From Trochalopteron elliotii (taxonomy: Eukaryota > Chordata > Aves > Passeriformes > Leiothrichidae), in assembly GCA_024734555.1 (NCBI GenBank), contig JANPWX010000073.1:1426465-1490464 (forward strand): a stretch of 64,000 nt of DNA. The letters are read 5' to 3'. Shown piece by piece: positions 23,827 to 36,552 of the stretch (position 1 is its first letter; every line of letters starts with the position of its first letter). Both the position numbers and the translations under genes were made by a program. The notes below the pieces were generated by a model. That model was not told the DNA's origin. It made no database searches and saw only the letters and a program-made list of their open reading frames with translations.

Positions 23827-25579
23827 AACCAAAAAACCCCCTGTTCCAATCTTGCTTTCAGACGCAAGTTTTACAATTTTTATTCCCCTGATCAGTGCCT
23901 GCCTGGTCATCAGTTTTGTGCCTGCAATTAAATCATTAGCACAAAATGTCCCACCATTAAGCTGTGGGCAAAAATGCTGCTGTCTCAAATTGCACCAGGA
24001 TAAGAGGTAAGAATTCTTACTGATAAAGCAATATTCTGGTTTTGAATGTATGCTACTTTTTTAAAACTGTGGCCCAGATTTTGGGAAGGAAGGTTAGAAT
24101 ATTCAAAGCAGTGGCATTTTCCATCTGCTGATGTCCTCAGCTATCAGGTTGCTGTGCTGAACAGTTTACTCTGCTAGAGATCTCTACTGCTTCTTGTGGC
24201 ACTAATGCAAATATATATATTCAGAAAAAGGAGAGAAGGAGCGAAAGAGAGATTGAAATTGAAAACACACAAGATTAAAAACAAGAGAAAAAAATAAAAT
24301 AACACAAACCAAAAAGCCCAGAAAATGAAAGATTAGAGAGATTTTTTCCCCTCCTTAGAAAAAGTTTTTCTCTTTCATCATCTGATTTTCTTGGCTTCAG
24401 TCCAAACATTCCTCCTCCACTCCAGCAGTTGTGATTTCCTTGCTCCCTATCTTTGCTCTGGTGTTCCTGTGCCCAGAGCACTGCCACTGGTTTTCCTGGG
24501 CAAAGCTGTGGAACTGTCCAAGTGTTGGCAGGACAACAGGAGAACCAGACAGTGAGCCCCAGGGAATGGGCACTGCTCTGGTGGCAGCTTGGTCTGTGGC
24601 AAACAGGATCAATGCCCACCTGAACTTCACAGGGACTGATGCCTCCCCCAGGGGAGGTTGCCTGGAGCATAGTCCACATCAAGGGGCTACTTGGTATTAG
24701 GGATTGTTGCAGAAGCTGGAGATGTTGGTGCAGAGAAGGTTGGTTGAGCAAAAAGTGAGGTGGCAAAGCAGCTGAAACCCTTGAAAAGCCTTCTGCACTT
24801 CATAACTGGCAGATCAGAGACAGGCTGTGTAAACAAGGGGACACAGATGATTTTGACACCCAAAATCGTCTTCAGAAGAAATGCATTTGCATTTTTCTTT
24901 GGGATTTTTGGGGAGGAAGGCTTAGAATTAATGCCAGCAATGCACAAGGCTGCCAGTGTTTTGCAGCAACATTGTTCTCTCTAAGATACAGGGGAGTTTT
25001 GTTGGCCTTTACAAATGATATATTCTGGCAGTTATTGTATGTTCAACAATAAATTAGGTTAAAATAGACTAATTTCACATATCATGGATGCTCTTAACAG
25101 CTCAGTATTAGATAGGAATTTCCTCTCCAACCGCATTCTCCTTCTCAAGTAAACAGACTTTGGTATGTAATCCAGACAAAGGCAGGAACCTCCAAAGGGA
25201 AGGATAGGTAGGTAGGCAGGGAGAGAGATGTGTTCAGCAAATGACTCTCTAGTTGCTGATATGTGATGGCAGAAGACTAAGAAGATCACTGAGATGTTAA
25301 TGGCAATGCAGAGTTTTCTCCCAGCAAATAAGGTGTACAGTGAGAACCTGCACTTCTAGCACTTTAAATCTTTCTGGAAATCTCAAAAGCCTGGCATTTG
25401 ATTCTGTTTCACAAACATCTTTGCAGCATCTGCCTCGGGTCTGGTGGCTCCCCCTGCATGTCAAAGGCACCTCTTCCTCACCAAGCTGCCATGCCTTAGG
25501 CAAACATGTCCATGTTACCTGGTACAATGCTGCATTGAGGCACTGCTGCCCTGGGTTCTTTGTGCTGGAGGATCAGCTT

Positions 25580-26105
25580 AGAGGGTGGAAGTGACATCAA
25601 AAGGAGTGCATCCTTGTGCCCCAAGGCAGAGCCCATGCCATTCTAACCAGCGAGGTATCTGATAAGCTTTCACTTTAGAAAGGCTTTTGACACTGTTCTG
25701 GCATCCCAATAAGCATATCAGAGAAGGTCAGTTGAAATACTAAAGGGTAGCTGCAAATCTCTTGTGCTCAGAGAGGAGCTGCGCACAGTTCTCTGTCAAA
25801 CTGGAAAGTGTGTGCAGTAGCAGGGCTCAGTCCTTTACCAGTCATTGCTCAGTATTTTCCTTCCTGAGTTTGATGATAGGGATAGCAAAGAGGCTCATAT
25901 TTTAAATGTTTATGGGATTGCAGGCATGCTTGTGGAATGGGCTAGAACAAAATGTTTAAATTGCCTGAAAATGTTGTGTCTGAAATTCAGGGAGAGCATG
26001 TGCTAAGAGCTGCACTTTGTCAGGGATAATGAAGTACATGTATATGGGCCAAGAAATGGCAGGTTGAAGAGCAATCCTGTGGAAGAACACGCTGGAATTA
26101 CTGTG
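25580..26105 (+). mobile_element. CR1 LINE fragment, plus strand, reverse-transcriptase region
   Basis: The string TTTAGAAAGGCTTTTGACAC near 25675 corresponds to the conserved CR1 reverse-transcriptase stretch ending in A-F-D-T. Further right come TGAGTTTGATGATAGGGATAGC, in the place where the active-site region is expected, a CTGCACTTTGTCAGGGATAATG block and a CAATCCTGTGGAAGAA block. All are in the order of the CR1 ORF2 3' half. Stops and small deletions are frequent, so this is an old, dead copy. Both ends fade into unique sequence. The subfamily was not determined. Confidence 0.75.
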
Positions 26106-26871
26106 AAATGTGAAGTCAGAAGGTGCTAAACTGAAGCAGGGATATATTTATTTAATTATTCTCATCTTTTCCCTCTCTCCTGCAGCAGCCAGGACACTTA
26201 GTATTACTTCCTGACCTGCCTCCCTAGCATCCTTGGAGTCTGGCCCTGAGTCTGTGTTATAGCCAGACAATTGTGGACACTGTTAGGTGACAAAAACTTA
26301 TGGAAGGGCTGTGGTGACTCTGAGGTGCATCAGGGGCTCCAGCTCTTCTCTTTGCTCCCTGTCTAGTTTTGTGCCAGCTCTGGAGAAACCCGATGCCATC
26401 AGCACACCTGTGGCATCAAGGAAAGAGGGAGCTAAAGAAGTGGAAGAATGAGGCAGAGGGCAACCCATCAAACCAACATGCTGTGAAAACACCCCAGATG
26501 CTGCAGGGGCTGCTTCACCGTGGGCAACAGAGCACTACATCCACCTGTCCAAGCCCTCTGAGGCAGTACAAATGAAACCCTAATTCCCAGGCATTGAAAG
26601 TAATCTGCCTATCATCATCTCCTCTCCTCCCTTTGCCTGCTACCTTCTGTCCCTCACTTGCCTCATACTATTTCCTTGTAGACAAGGTGGTCTCTGTTTC
26701 CTTGAAAAGCATTGAGTTGGTGGTTAGACCTGGAAGGATAATTCACGGAGATTCACTGCCTCTGCAGTTTTGCATTGTCTATTACAAATGTCTGTGAGCT
26801 GAGGGCAGTTGCCTTGACTTTACTCAAGCAATGATTGTTTGCTTGCTTGTATGGCTCCTTTTGTATTTTTG

Positions 26872-26906
26872 CTTTCCTTTTTTTCTCCCCTTCTTTCTTT
26901 CTCCCT
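26872..26906. repeat. Pure pyrimidine tract
   Basis: Thirty-five consecutive C/T bases (CTTT and TTTC units), continuing as an imperfect tract to about 26938. It can form a triplex in principle. Confidence 0.85.
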
Positions 26907-27779
26907 GTTTTTTTCCCTCTTTTTTAATGTTTTTTTTAAGTCAGTTGAGCAGCAAGTATCAGAGGTTTGCTGTTGAATCTACCTTTGCTGTGGTAGATGC
27001 CACTGTGTTCCCTTGTTTTCATGATTTGCTGAGGATATTTCCTGTAGCCAGAGGGTGTTATGAGGAAACCAGTGGCTTTCACTCTCTCTGGAAGATGAAT
27101 CAATTTATGAAAATAGAACAGAGAAGATCATAAGACTATTTGGAACTTGTTTAAAGGCTTTTTCCTCTCTGCAGGCTTGTGCCCAAGTATCACTCCTAGG
27201 AAATTTGAGATCCTGCATCTCTTTGGCTGTGTGGGAGTTTAGAGGTAGCCTGTGCATGCCCAGTTACATCCGTGCACACAAACATTTTACACAGTTAAGT
27301 GTGTGCAACTGGCTTCTCTGATTGCTTTGGAACCAGAGCTGCAGCGGGAGATTTTGGGAGCTCTTTGTTTTTGCTGTGACCAGCAGTGTCTGGTGCAATA
27401 TAAAGTACAACTTCCGATGCGAGTGTGTGCATATGTTTGAGCTTCTTCTTTGTTCTCTGCCCTTTACCATTACGTGGGCTGGCAAGCTGGAAATGGCTTT
27501 GTGCCAGCCTTTAATGGGAACAGCTCCCAACTGCTGAACGTGAGTGCAGAAAGCAAATGCAAAAGAGAGGGGGTTTTGATAGGGAGAGCAACCATGTTTT
27601 AACTGGGTAAAATTCTCCTGTAATACAGATTCTATAACTTTCCCAACTCTGGTTATGACACATTTTAAAATCCATACTGCTGTGAAGTAGAAATTATAGC
27701 CAATTAAACAAGACTACCAAACAGAGTCTGTCCCCAAATTTTCCCTTTTTGTATTTGTTGAACTGCACAATTATTTTAA

Positions 27780-27965
27780 ATTGAGTGTTGCATATTCATA
27801 AACCACATTTCAAACCACCCAGTCTTCTGGTTTATGTATCTAGTTGGAATATTAGCATATATTTCAGTAGCTCATTTCATTTCATTGATCCCAAAGTTCC
27901 TCACAGCAGACGTGCGTGATATTTGTACCGGTACCGAAGTGCAGCCTCCTCTGCGACAGAATATA
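27780..27965. promoter_or_regulatory. Candidate conserved non-coding element with a palindrome
   Basis: AT-rich sequence with ATATTCATAAACC, TTTATGTATC and ATTAGCATAT leads into a CpG-bearing stretch. That stretch holds ACGTGCGTGAT and the exact 10-bp palindrome GTACCGGTAC at 27925-27934. The CpGs and motif density suggest constraint. This is inference only. Confidence 0.25.
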
Positions 27966-29160
27966 ACAGGTGTTTAACAGTTAGAATTTCCTCCCACCAC
28001 ATCAGCTAAACCAACATACAGCTGCCTCTGCCTCCACCAGGAATGGCTGGGTGGGTTGTGTACAAATACCATATACAGCAGAGGGATTACAGCACATCCC
28101 TGACACTGGCAAATTTCTTTTCCTGGATTGGTGTTGAGAGTGACCTTAGAGCCCAAGAGTTAGTCCGTGTGGGCAGGTCCTGCAGCTGTAATGAGAGATG
28201 TGGATTTTAGTGGCTGTCATTGCAGTGATGAATTGGGCTTACCCAGCCTGTTGGGAAAACCGCTCAGGAGGAGCTCAGGTGAATAAGGCTGCTTGTGAGG
28301 GAGGATGAGTTACACTGTGGGGTTAATGAGTGCAGGGATATTTTCCCAAAATCTCACCTAACGTATGAGTGGTAAAACTTTCCCACACAGACAAACCCAA
28401 AGACCCACTCAGTGAAATGAAGGTTATCAATTGCCTGTCACTTTTTAAAAACATAGCGTAAGGGTTGGTAACTCATGGAAGGAATCCTTCAAAGCTGCAC
28501 CCCAGCATATCCCTCTTAGAATTCTGTAGCAGCACTGCTGAGTTTCTGAGTCACTAACACTGTTATTTGCAGTTTCTCCCATCCAAACAGTGACAGTTCG
28601 TTTCTCAGCTCTGTTTAGCTTGTCAGCTCTGCAGTGGGGGGCTATGGCTCCTCAGGAACAGTTATTGAAATGAGAGAAAGAGAAACCTCTTAAATTTCTA
28701 TCGTCTTTCATTCTCGTGACATTTATCAAATTTCTTCTGACAAGTTCAGATCAGATGTGTTCCTCTGCCTTCCTGCAAGTATCCCTCTGATGGGCAGGGA
28801 GGGTGAGACAATGGGCAGCATGTGCTTGAAAAAAAAGGGGGAAAGTGTTGTATAAGGGAGGAGGAGGAGGAAGGAAAAGATTCACTGAAAAACACAGAAA
28901 TAATTAAAAAAAAACAAAACTAAAAGGCCCCAAAGCCTACAGAAGGGGGAAGGTGATAGAGAATGAGGCAGGAAAATAAGGTAAATAAATGGTTTAAGAT
29001 TGTCTGAAAGACTTATTAAGCCCACACACTAGAGTCGGCAGTCTTAAAAATACCTGGAAAAACAAGTGTTGTCTCTACTGTTGTGTCTGCCAATATTCTT
29101 GTCACACAGCTAGTTCTGCATTTTCTGGTCCTTAGTTTTCTCCTGCATTTTTCCACTAAC

Positions 29161-29205
<45 letters not shown>

Positions 29206-29208
29206 TAT
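29161..29208. repeat. (TAT)n microsatellite
   Basis: Forty bases of perfect TAT/ATT repeat (29161-29200), then an imperfect end with one C. The plus-strand frame across it reads as a poly-tyrosine artefact. Confidence 0.97.
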
Positions 29209-29899
29209 GTAACTAATATTTTCCTCAGTCATTGTCCTATGTCTTCAGAAGGGTTTGTTTTTTTTTTTTTCTTCCTGCCTGAGTCGGGAAGGGGCTACAA
29301 GAGGTTTCTTCCATTTCCAAGACAGATGGACAGCCACAGTAGATCATGCCCACCCACCTTCTCTTTCTTAGGCCACATCAGGGGTTGTCCCAGGAGACAG
29401 AAGGCAAAGACAGATCTCAACTAAACTTCCAGATCCTTCTGCATCTTTTTCCCTTACAGTCTGGGCTTGTGGTGCTAGGCAAACTGATAGCAGTCTCTGC
29501 CTCCATCAGCAGCATAGTTTAACTGCCTGCTCTCAGGGGGTCATTTGGAGAAGACTCCCCATTAGGGAAAAAGGGGTTACATGGGCAAATCAGTGGCTCC
29601 CTGGCTTTTTTGAAATGCTTTTTCCCAGGCCTGTGACACTTGGTCCATACTTGTCAATGGTAGCACGTCCTGCAGGACACTGGCACCACCACTGCAGGGG
29701 CTCTATAGAAACCATCTCTTCTTAAAAATAATTGTAGCTCCAGCACACTCAGCTCTGCTGGCATATGGGCATTCACCTGCTGGTACAGGCAGTGGCTGAT
29801 ATCTGTCTTTAACTTCAAGATAGGAACAGACCACAGCTGCCCTTGTCCTGAGCTTGCATTTCTACAGAATATACAGACAAAGTTTCATGGCAAGACTTG

Positions 29900-29926
29900 A
29901 AACATTCCACGTATGCTGGAATGTTT
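29900..29926. promoter_or_regulatory. Inverted pair of TEAD (MCAT) motifs forming a perfect stem
   Basis: AAACATTCCA at 29900-29909 and its exact reverse complement TGGAATGTTT at 29917-29926 are separated by 7 bases. ACATTCCA is the known TEAD-family consensus, so two full-strength sites face each other. The structure could equally be read as a 10-bp hairpin. Confidence 0.45.
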
Positions 29927-32900
29927 AGGGTCTGCTGGCCACATAATTATGTACAAGAAAAGTGACTGAAAAATCCACTGGAATGAGCACAATCTGACTG
30001 AGCAGAGCTGTGCTTGCTAATGACATTGATGAGTTTTGCTTGTGGATAGCAATGAGCCACACATTTTAACTCCCAGAAGTACAAATGGTCCTGCAGCTGC
30101 TGTTTGGTTTATCTTTCTGCTAGGCTGGCTGCTGCACATGCTTTTCCTCTGCCATGCCTCTAGTTTCTGTGTGTGTCAGAGGAAAAGCTCTGAGGAAGTG
30201 CTGCATACTGGATTGGTAGCATCTGCCATCCTTTCAAAAGATATGTTAGAGAGTCTTGATGGTTTGCACATGTTTGTCTGGGCTCTCTTTGGCTGAAGGA
30301 ATATCATGGTGATTGCCATCTGCCCTCAAAGTTCAGAGGCTGATTGAAACACTGCCAAATATTCGGGGACTCTTCAGCATTGATCAAGACATCTCTTGGA
30401 TCTGGAAATCAGCAGAAAACACTGTTTCCTAGGAGTTTTCCATTAGTATTAGTCAGAAAGCAACTTCTCCATGTGGCTTAAAACTACAGGAGTGTTTGAG
30501 AATGAGTGGATGGAAGTCATGAAAGGTAGAAGTAATCAGGTTTGGGTTTGCCTCTTGTTTGGACCAAGAAGGTTCACAGATGGTTGATTCTTTTTTTTCA
30601 CCTGAATCACCCTGGTAATCTGGAAATGTCCACAGATCCACAATGCTCTTTGGCACTTACTATCAGACATGAACAGGAAGGGCTGTGGTAAAGGAATGAC
30701 TGAAAGAGAGCATGAACTATGTAACTCGACTCAGGTCTCTGTTTCAGGCTAAACATGACACAAATGGAAAAAGCCAAAGATACAGCCATTCATTGATTCC
30801 CTGTGCTTACAGATATCTGCTCAAACGTGCAGCATTTCCTTCTTGATAGCGTTTCTGTTGCATGTTACTGTCCATCTGCAAGGAGATTACATATTTAGCA
30901 TCTGTCTACCCATCCATCAGCATTACGTTTCTTAAGGCACCCGTTAATATTGGCTTTCAGCATCTGTCTTCCTTGCCACCTGCTCTCTGCATTCTGCATC
31001 TTTTCTGACAGAAAATTCCCTGTCTGTTGTGGGCATTTGCTCTCTTGTGTCTCAGTTCAGGTAGAGACTTGCTGGCTCTCTTTCACCAAGATTGTTTTTC
31101 TTTTCTTCTTTCTCTCTGCAGTGTCCCTTGAATGTTAAATAAGAGTGAGGCTGGTTGAGATATTTAGATTGCTTCTGGAAGATCCAGGCATGACTTACAG
31201 TGCATCACTGTTTCCTGATGGCACAGGACAGCTCACTTGTGCAATTACACACAGTACCCGCAGCGTGTCAGAATCCTGACTTGCACAGCTTCCCAATTCA
31301 AACATCTTACTTGTGATTAAAAAAGATGTTGGTGTTTTCATTATTCAGAAGTATTAAAAGAGTCATCCCAGTATGTGGAAAAGTGCCTGACTTGGACACC
31401 AAAGCAATGTACAGGAGAACACCTTGACCTTTTAACTCCCAGGCTATTTTAGCTATGCAGTCAGGTGGAGAATTATACTGCTGGATCTACCAGGACTGGT
31501 CACCTACAGAGACTAAATTGCTCTGTATGCAGCTGATGTACCCTGGAAGCTCAGGGCAATTAGCTGTGCATGATGAGAGACACAAGTTCTCAAGGCCAAA
31601 GTGCCAGCTGCTCCACTCTTGGAGATCTTGGACACTCTACAGGGCCTGATCTTCACTCTTAACTCGAGCATCACCCTTGGCACGCAGATAATCAAGAGGC
31701 TGGAGTAACTGGGATAGAAATTTGTGGTAAACACTGTACACTTTTAAAGCTCTTCTGCTGCTGATGGCCTCTGGTTATGGAAACAGCAAAATTGTTTTGG
31801 CTCTTTTTTTCTTCTTGTCATTAGAAAGAAGAAAAGAAGAATCCAAATGCAGTCTGTCACCTGTCCCTAGCTGAAGGACTAACTTACTTTGTGTCTTGTA
31901 ATGATACTTAGAGGCCTTGGTGTCATTATTAGCAGTGTACAAAAATATATCAAAGAACTCTTCCTGTCCCCAGAAAGCTTGTGATCTGAAGTCCAGATCC
32001 AACAAAGCATTAAGAATATGCTTAGCAGTGTGTTTCAATTATAACTGATTCAAATTGCTGTTGTGGAAAATACAGTTCCCAAATATCAGTCAGGAAGCCA
32101 GGTTACAGAGCCCTCTAATAATACACAATGAGGAGAGTTCCAGAACCAGCAAATTTACAGTTAAAATGTTGAGCATTGACCCTCTGTTGGATTTCTTACA
32201 GTTCATACAAATTCAATGCCTGTGTAAGGATTTGCAGACACTATGCATAAAATGGGGAAAAGATAAGAAATAGATACAACAAAGATATAGGTGGAAGCAT
32301 AAGGTAACAATGTAATGTAATATTAAGAATATAAATCTAAGATAGAATTGAGAATATTCCAAGAGCTTGAGTTTTTTCTGCAACATTAACTTGATTGCAT
32401 CGCACACTAGAATATATATAGGTTCTCTGTTCTTATTTTACCTGTGAAATGTACAATTTCATATATAATGTGTGATAAATAGGATGTACAATGGCCTAGA
32501 ATCAATGGTGCAGGAGCAGCTTTAACATATGGAATGGCTTGACTTCTAAGCTTGATTTCTCAGTCTTAATGTTTTAGCAATGCTGAGGTTTTTTTGTGCT
32601 GTAGATATATTTGCATGCATGTGCCCTTCTGAAAACTAGGTGAAACAGAAGCCAAACTTAGCCATGTAGTAGTGCTGTCTTTAAAAAGAAAGACCTAACG
32701 AGCTTGTTTCAAAGCCCATCTGTTTGACAGGCCATTTGTTGAGTGCTAGTGCAGCTGGAGTGGGATGCTCTCCGATGGGAATAGATGGGCAGGCTGATAA
32801 TTTTTATACAGGAGAGCTGAATCTGTGGGGGAAGAAAAATGTTTTTGCATTAGTTTTGTTACCTTTTTGTTGCCCTATTTGTTAATAGTGGGACTTCCTT

Positions 32901-34726
32901 GGGGCTTTTTTCCTATTTCAAAATTGAGATAAATAAAGAAAAATAGGTTTTTTTCCCCATAACCTTGGGGATAAACTGGGCTGACTCTGTAGAATGACAG
33001 AGATTTTCTCCTGTGGAGTGGAGAGTGCTGGGGCTTAGAACATGTTATTTTAGACAGATATCTATTTGGACAGAGTGAAAAACCTGAAGATGATAAATGG
33101 CCTGTATTTGCACATTTCCCAACTGAAATGCTAACATTACTGGAGGCCCATTTCCCAAATCTGATCTGAAAGACATGCTTCATACTTATGTCTCTTCCTA
33201 GTGCTTTTATACCATCATAAAGACTTTAGTATCCCATCAAGACATATTAACATTTTTCCTTGAGCTGGGATGGTGTGAAAGTTGCTTATTTTCCAAAAGT
33301 CATCATGCCTTCTCTAGGTAACAAAGAAGTCTCATATATCCTTACTTTCAGTCCTCGTAGAAGCTCAGGGCATGAAGAAGGCTTGATGTGACAGTCAAAT
33401 AGGTAAGAACTCTGATGAAGTCCATGAAAATACAACCTAAGGCTCTCAGGGAAAAATAATTTTTACCACTAGTGCCCTGGCCACAGCACAGCTTTTGTTG
33501 TCTCCTTTCTCAAGGAAAGAAACGTGCAGTGAAAAGCATATACAGGAGTGGAAGGTAACAGATGATACATGGAAGCATTATGTATGAACATAAACATAAA
33601 TACATGATGGAAAACATCGCATAGCCCCAGTCAATTTTTCCCCCTCCGTCCTTCTTTCTGTTTCAAATCAGATAAATTAATATTTTATTTTTGTGCAGCT
33701 GTAGGGGAGATATATTATTGAAGGGATCAGGGATCATGTTTTCCCAGAGTCCCTCCCCATTCCCTGGTTTTCTGTGCTAGATTAAGGCAAGTTTAAAGAG
33801 AAAAATAAATAATGACTTGTAGGGCTGCAGTTGTGCAAGTTCCAAATTTCCCCCCCCAAACACTCATGGAAAGACCCTCTGCAAGGTTTCATTTATGCCT
33901 CAAGTCCTTCTTGGCCTACTGTACTCAACATATTCATGAATAAGGCTCCCATGAGACAGGTACATCAAGTTTGGCTCTTAATAAGTTATACAGATGCCCA
34001 AGATTTGGGTATGGTCAGAAGAATGGTGTGTTGCTCAAAGCCCTGCCTGTAGTTTTGGGTTCTGCACCATGTCTCAGGATCCCTGTCAAAAAACAATGCT
34101 TCTTAATTTGTGTAGTATGCTGTAAAATGCATGGATGAAAAACTCTAAGGAAAGTATTATGGTATTGCTGTCTTGGGCATAGCAAAATTTGCTGCTCATT
34201 TGTGTTGTGTTTGTTTCTATTATTTTTTTTCTGGAGCAGACCTGAGGGTTTCTCATCCATGGAATTAGGAATACTTCAAATGCATTGAATTTAATCAATT
34301 CAGCAGATATTTTTGTGCAGTCTCAAAGAGGAGACAGTGACCTAAAAGTTTTGAATCCACACTTTAAATCTACACTGTCCCTCAACAGGACACCCTGCAC
34401 AAAATCTGCAAATATAAGATGCTGCTTGGTCCTTTTAAAAACCCACTACTGTTCAGCCTGCCAAAGTATGAAGGTGCTGATGAGTCAGTCTGTAATGACA
34501 GGTTCAAAATAACATTTGAAAACAGGTGAGTTATCATCTGAATACAGCTGATGAGGCAAGTAGGTGTCCCCTCCAGACCAGGTATAGGGGGCATGAGCAG
34601 CTCTGTTTTTCTGTCATCTCTGTGTGAATCTACAAGTAAAATATAGCAGAGGTGAAATGCCACAACACAGAGATAACACATATGCTTAGATCATGTTTTT
34701 TTTCTGGCATTTCAGAGGACAGTGTG

Positions 34727-34808
34727 GTTTTTTGTTGTTGTGGTGGTGGGTTTTTAAAATTATTTTTGGGTTTTTTTGTGTGTGTGTGTGGTTTTATTTT
34801 TTTTTTTT
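34727..34808. repeat. G/T-rich low-complexity tract
   Basis: T runs are mixed with TTG, GGT and (GT)n units, with almost no C and few A. It creates a valine/phenylalanine-rich pseudo-frame. Confidence 0.85.
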
Positions 34809-35289
34809 CCTGGAGAGTCTCCTGGCTGTTGCAAATGTCTTTTAGGGGAAAATGCTGCAGAGAATAAACAGATCCCATAGGCCGATCTAAAAGATATTCC
34901 TTTCTGGCTTTTGCTGATGGTGGAAGGGGATGTATTTGAGAGTGGGAGCACTGGATGCAGCATGGTCATTTGCCTGACCCCCCCCAGGAGTTCAGTGGGA
35001 AGCTTTATCATCTCATGGTGTGCTGTGAGGCATTTACTAAGTCCTGTGCAAAATTGTCACTTTCAGCACAATGAAGGTGTTGGCACTGTTTAGAAACACA
35101 GAGCATCCTCCTCCATGAAAATCATGCATGTAAAGCTGCCCTGCTTTGCCTTAGGCCCCTCTAATCTCCCCCTTCTGTCCCTGGGGCTGCCCCCCAACCC
35201 CATGACCCCTCTGCTTGTTTCATGGCTGAGAAAACACACACAGCTGTACAAGAAATTTGCATCCTCCTCTGTGTCCTCCCCCTTCCCAG

Positions 35290-35480
35290 ACACATACAGA
35301 AAGAAAATTCAATTAAGCAAGTGATTTGCTGTTGTGTTTAAGTTACAATAGTAGTAATCACACCAATTATAGAAATCAGATTGGCAATCATGGACCCTGC
35401 CCTCTGCATTGCTTATTAACTTCATTCCAATGTGTGATTTCCCTCCGCCCCACTGGAATTGGTGAATGTCACCTGTGTAT
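35290..35480. promoter_or_regulatory. Candidate conserved non-coding element
   Basis: TTCAATTAAGCAAGTG, AGTAATCACACCAATTATAG, TTATTAACTTC and a GGTGAATGTCACCTG string are clustered in repeat-free DNA. The motifs are of homeodomain and T-box/E-box type. Enhancer-like status is inferred from motif density only. Confidence 0.25.
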
Positions 35481-36552
35481 GTCCCTGCTCCTCCAGGGTG
35501 TAATAGCATCTTTGAAACCTAACAACCAATTGCTGCCCTCACACATGCAGTCAGATTTATCCCTACCTCTCTCTATTACAATAATGAGTGGGTAGCAGAT
35601 GTAGTCAAATGTTTTTGCAGTATTCTCCCTCTGCCCTCCCTCTCTTTCCCTAGCAAGCAATAGTTTGAATCTTAAGCAGTGTCTTGGATTGCTTAGTGGA
35701 AACATTTCCCAGGCCCAGGGGGAAAATAGTTACACAACTGCCTAGGATCTTTTTTTCCGTTTTCCATTTTTTTTTTCTTAATCCTATCTTTCTTTCTACT
35801 TGGATGAATCTTCTTTAATTATTTAAACTGTACAACAAGAAGCACCATTAAATATGATGACAGATGTCTCCCTCTGTTCCTGTTCTCCCATCTCCAAGAT
35901 TATCAATGAAAATCCCTTCACAGGAAAAACATTACTTTGTTGCAGGGAAATTTTACCATATTTTTCCCCTTCTATTTCTCTCATGAATGTAGGCAGATTT
36001 CTAGTTGACTTCCTTTTGTTACCTCTTTCTCCAGCTCTAGAGTCAAAAAGATGCAGAATCCAAAATACACTTGACTACAAAAAATTTTTGAGAAAGAAAC
36101 TTTGGTCCAGTTTCTTTGGCCCAGGCAGGAAATCACACTTTTTTCTGCCATGAAATGCTGAGATGCTGTATTGTAAACATGGGACCCTAGCTTTGGGATG
36201 CAGCAGCTGTTCCAGATATCCAGGTACCCTCCAAAACCAGAAACACTCAAATCACCATCTTGTTTCCATAAAATTGGTTGTTGCTCTACTCTACATATGT
36301 ATGAGCTGAAGGTGAAATTGGGTTGTGACATGTGGAGGGAATGAGATGAGGTGATGAATGAGATTAATCTCACACTACTTTAAAAAGATTTCAAGTTCTT
36401 TGAATAGAAGTGCCAGTGAAAGAAGAAACAGAATTATGATTCTTCTTATTGATACTATTCCTTTTTGCTGCTTTGCTCAGTCCCAGGGCTGGGAGATGAT
36501 CTCATATCACAGGGCCAAACTGAACTCCAGCATTAGGGATTAGAGAACTCCA

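Larger units (their letters stand above)
19561..25579. other. Unique non-coding DNA with several A/T runs
   Basis: The longest frames are 182 codons (22635-23183, minus) and 163 codons (24275-24766, minus). Neither has a domain or plausible splice boundaries. A compact AT-rich block around 23285-23405 (CTAATTAAGCCCTAATTGAATA near 23298) has an enhancer-like look. Otherwise nothing was recognised in this long stretch apart from the homopolymer tracts listed. Confidence 0.5.
26106..29160. other. Unique non-coding DNA
   Basis: A pure-pyrimidine tract lies at 26872-26906. The open frames are short and without domains. The AT-rich section 27780-27990 is described separately as a possible conserved block. 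No repeat family was recognised. Confidence 0.5.
29209..36552. other. Unique non-coding DNA
   Basis: More than 7 kb without a recognised repeat family or exon. The longest frame is 130 codons on the minus strand near 36.0-36.4 kb and has no domain. The notable local signals (paired TEAD motifs, a G/T-rich tract and an AT-rich block at 35.3 kb) are listed separately. A C run lies at 34978-34985. Confidence 0.5.

Noticed and set aside
24275..24766. 163-codon minus-strand open frame
   Set aside because: No domain, and its C-terminus is encoded by A/T-rich low-complexity DNA.
31085..31140. Pyrimidine tract plus CTCTGCAG acceptor-like site followed by a short frame
   Set aside because: The frame ends after five codons. 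Such acceptor look-alikes occur many times in the window.
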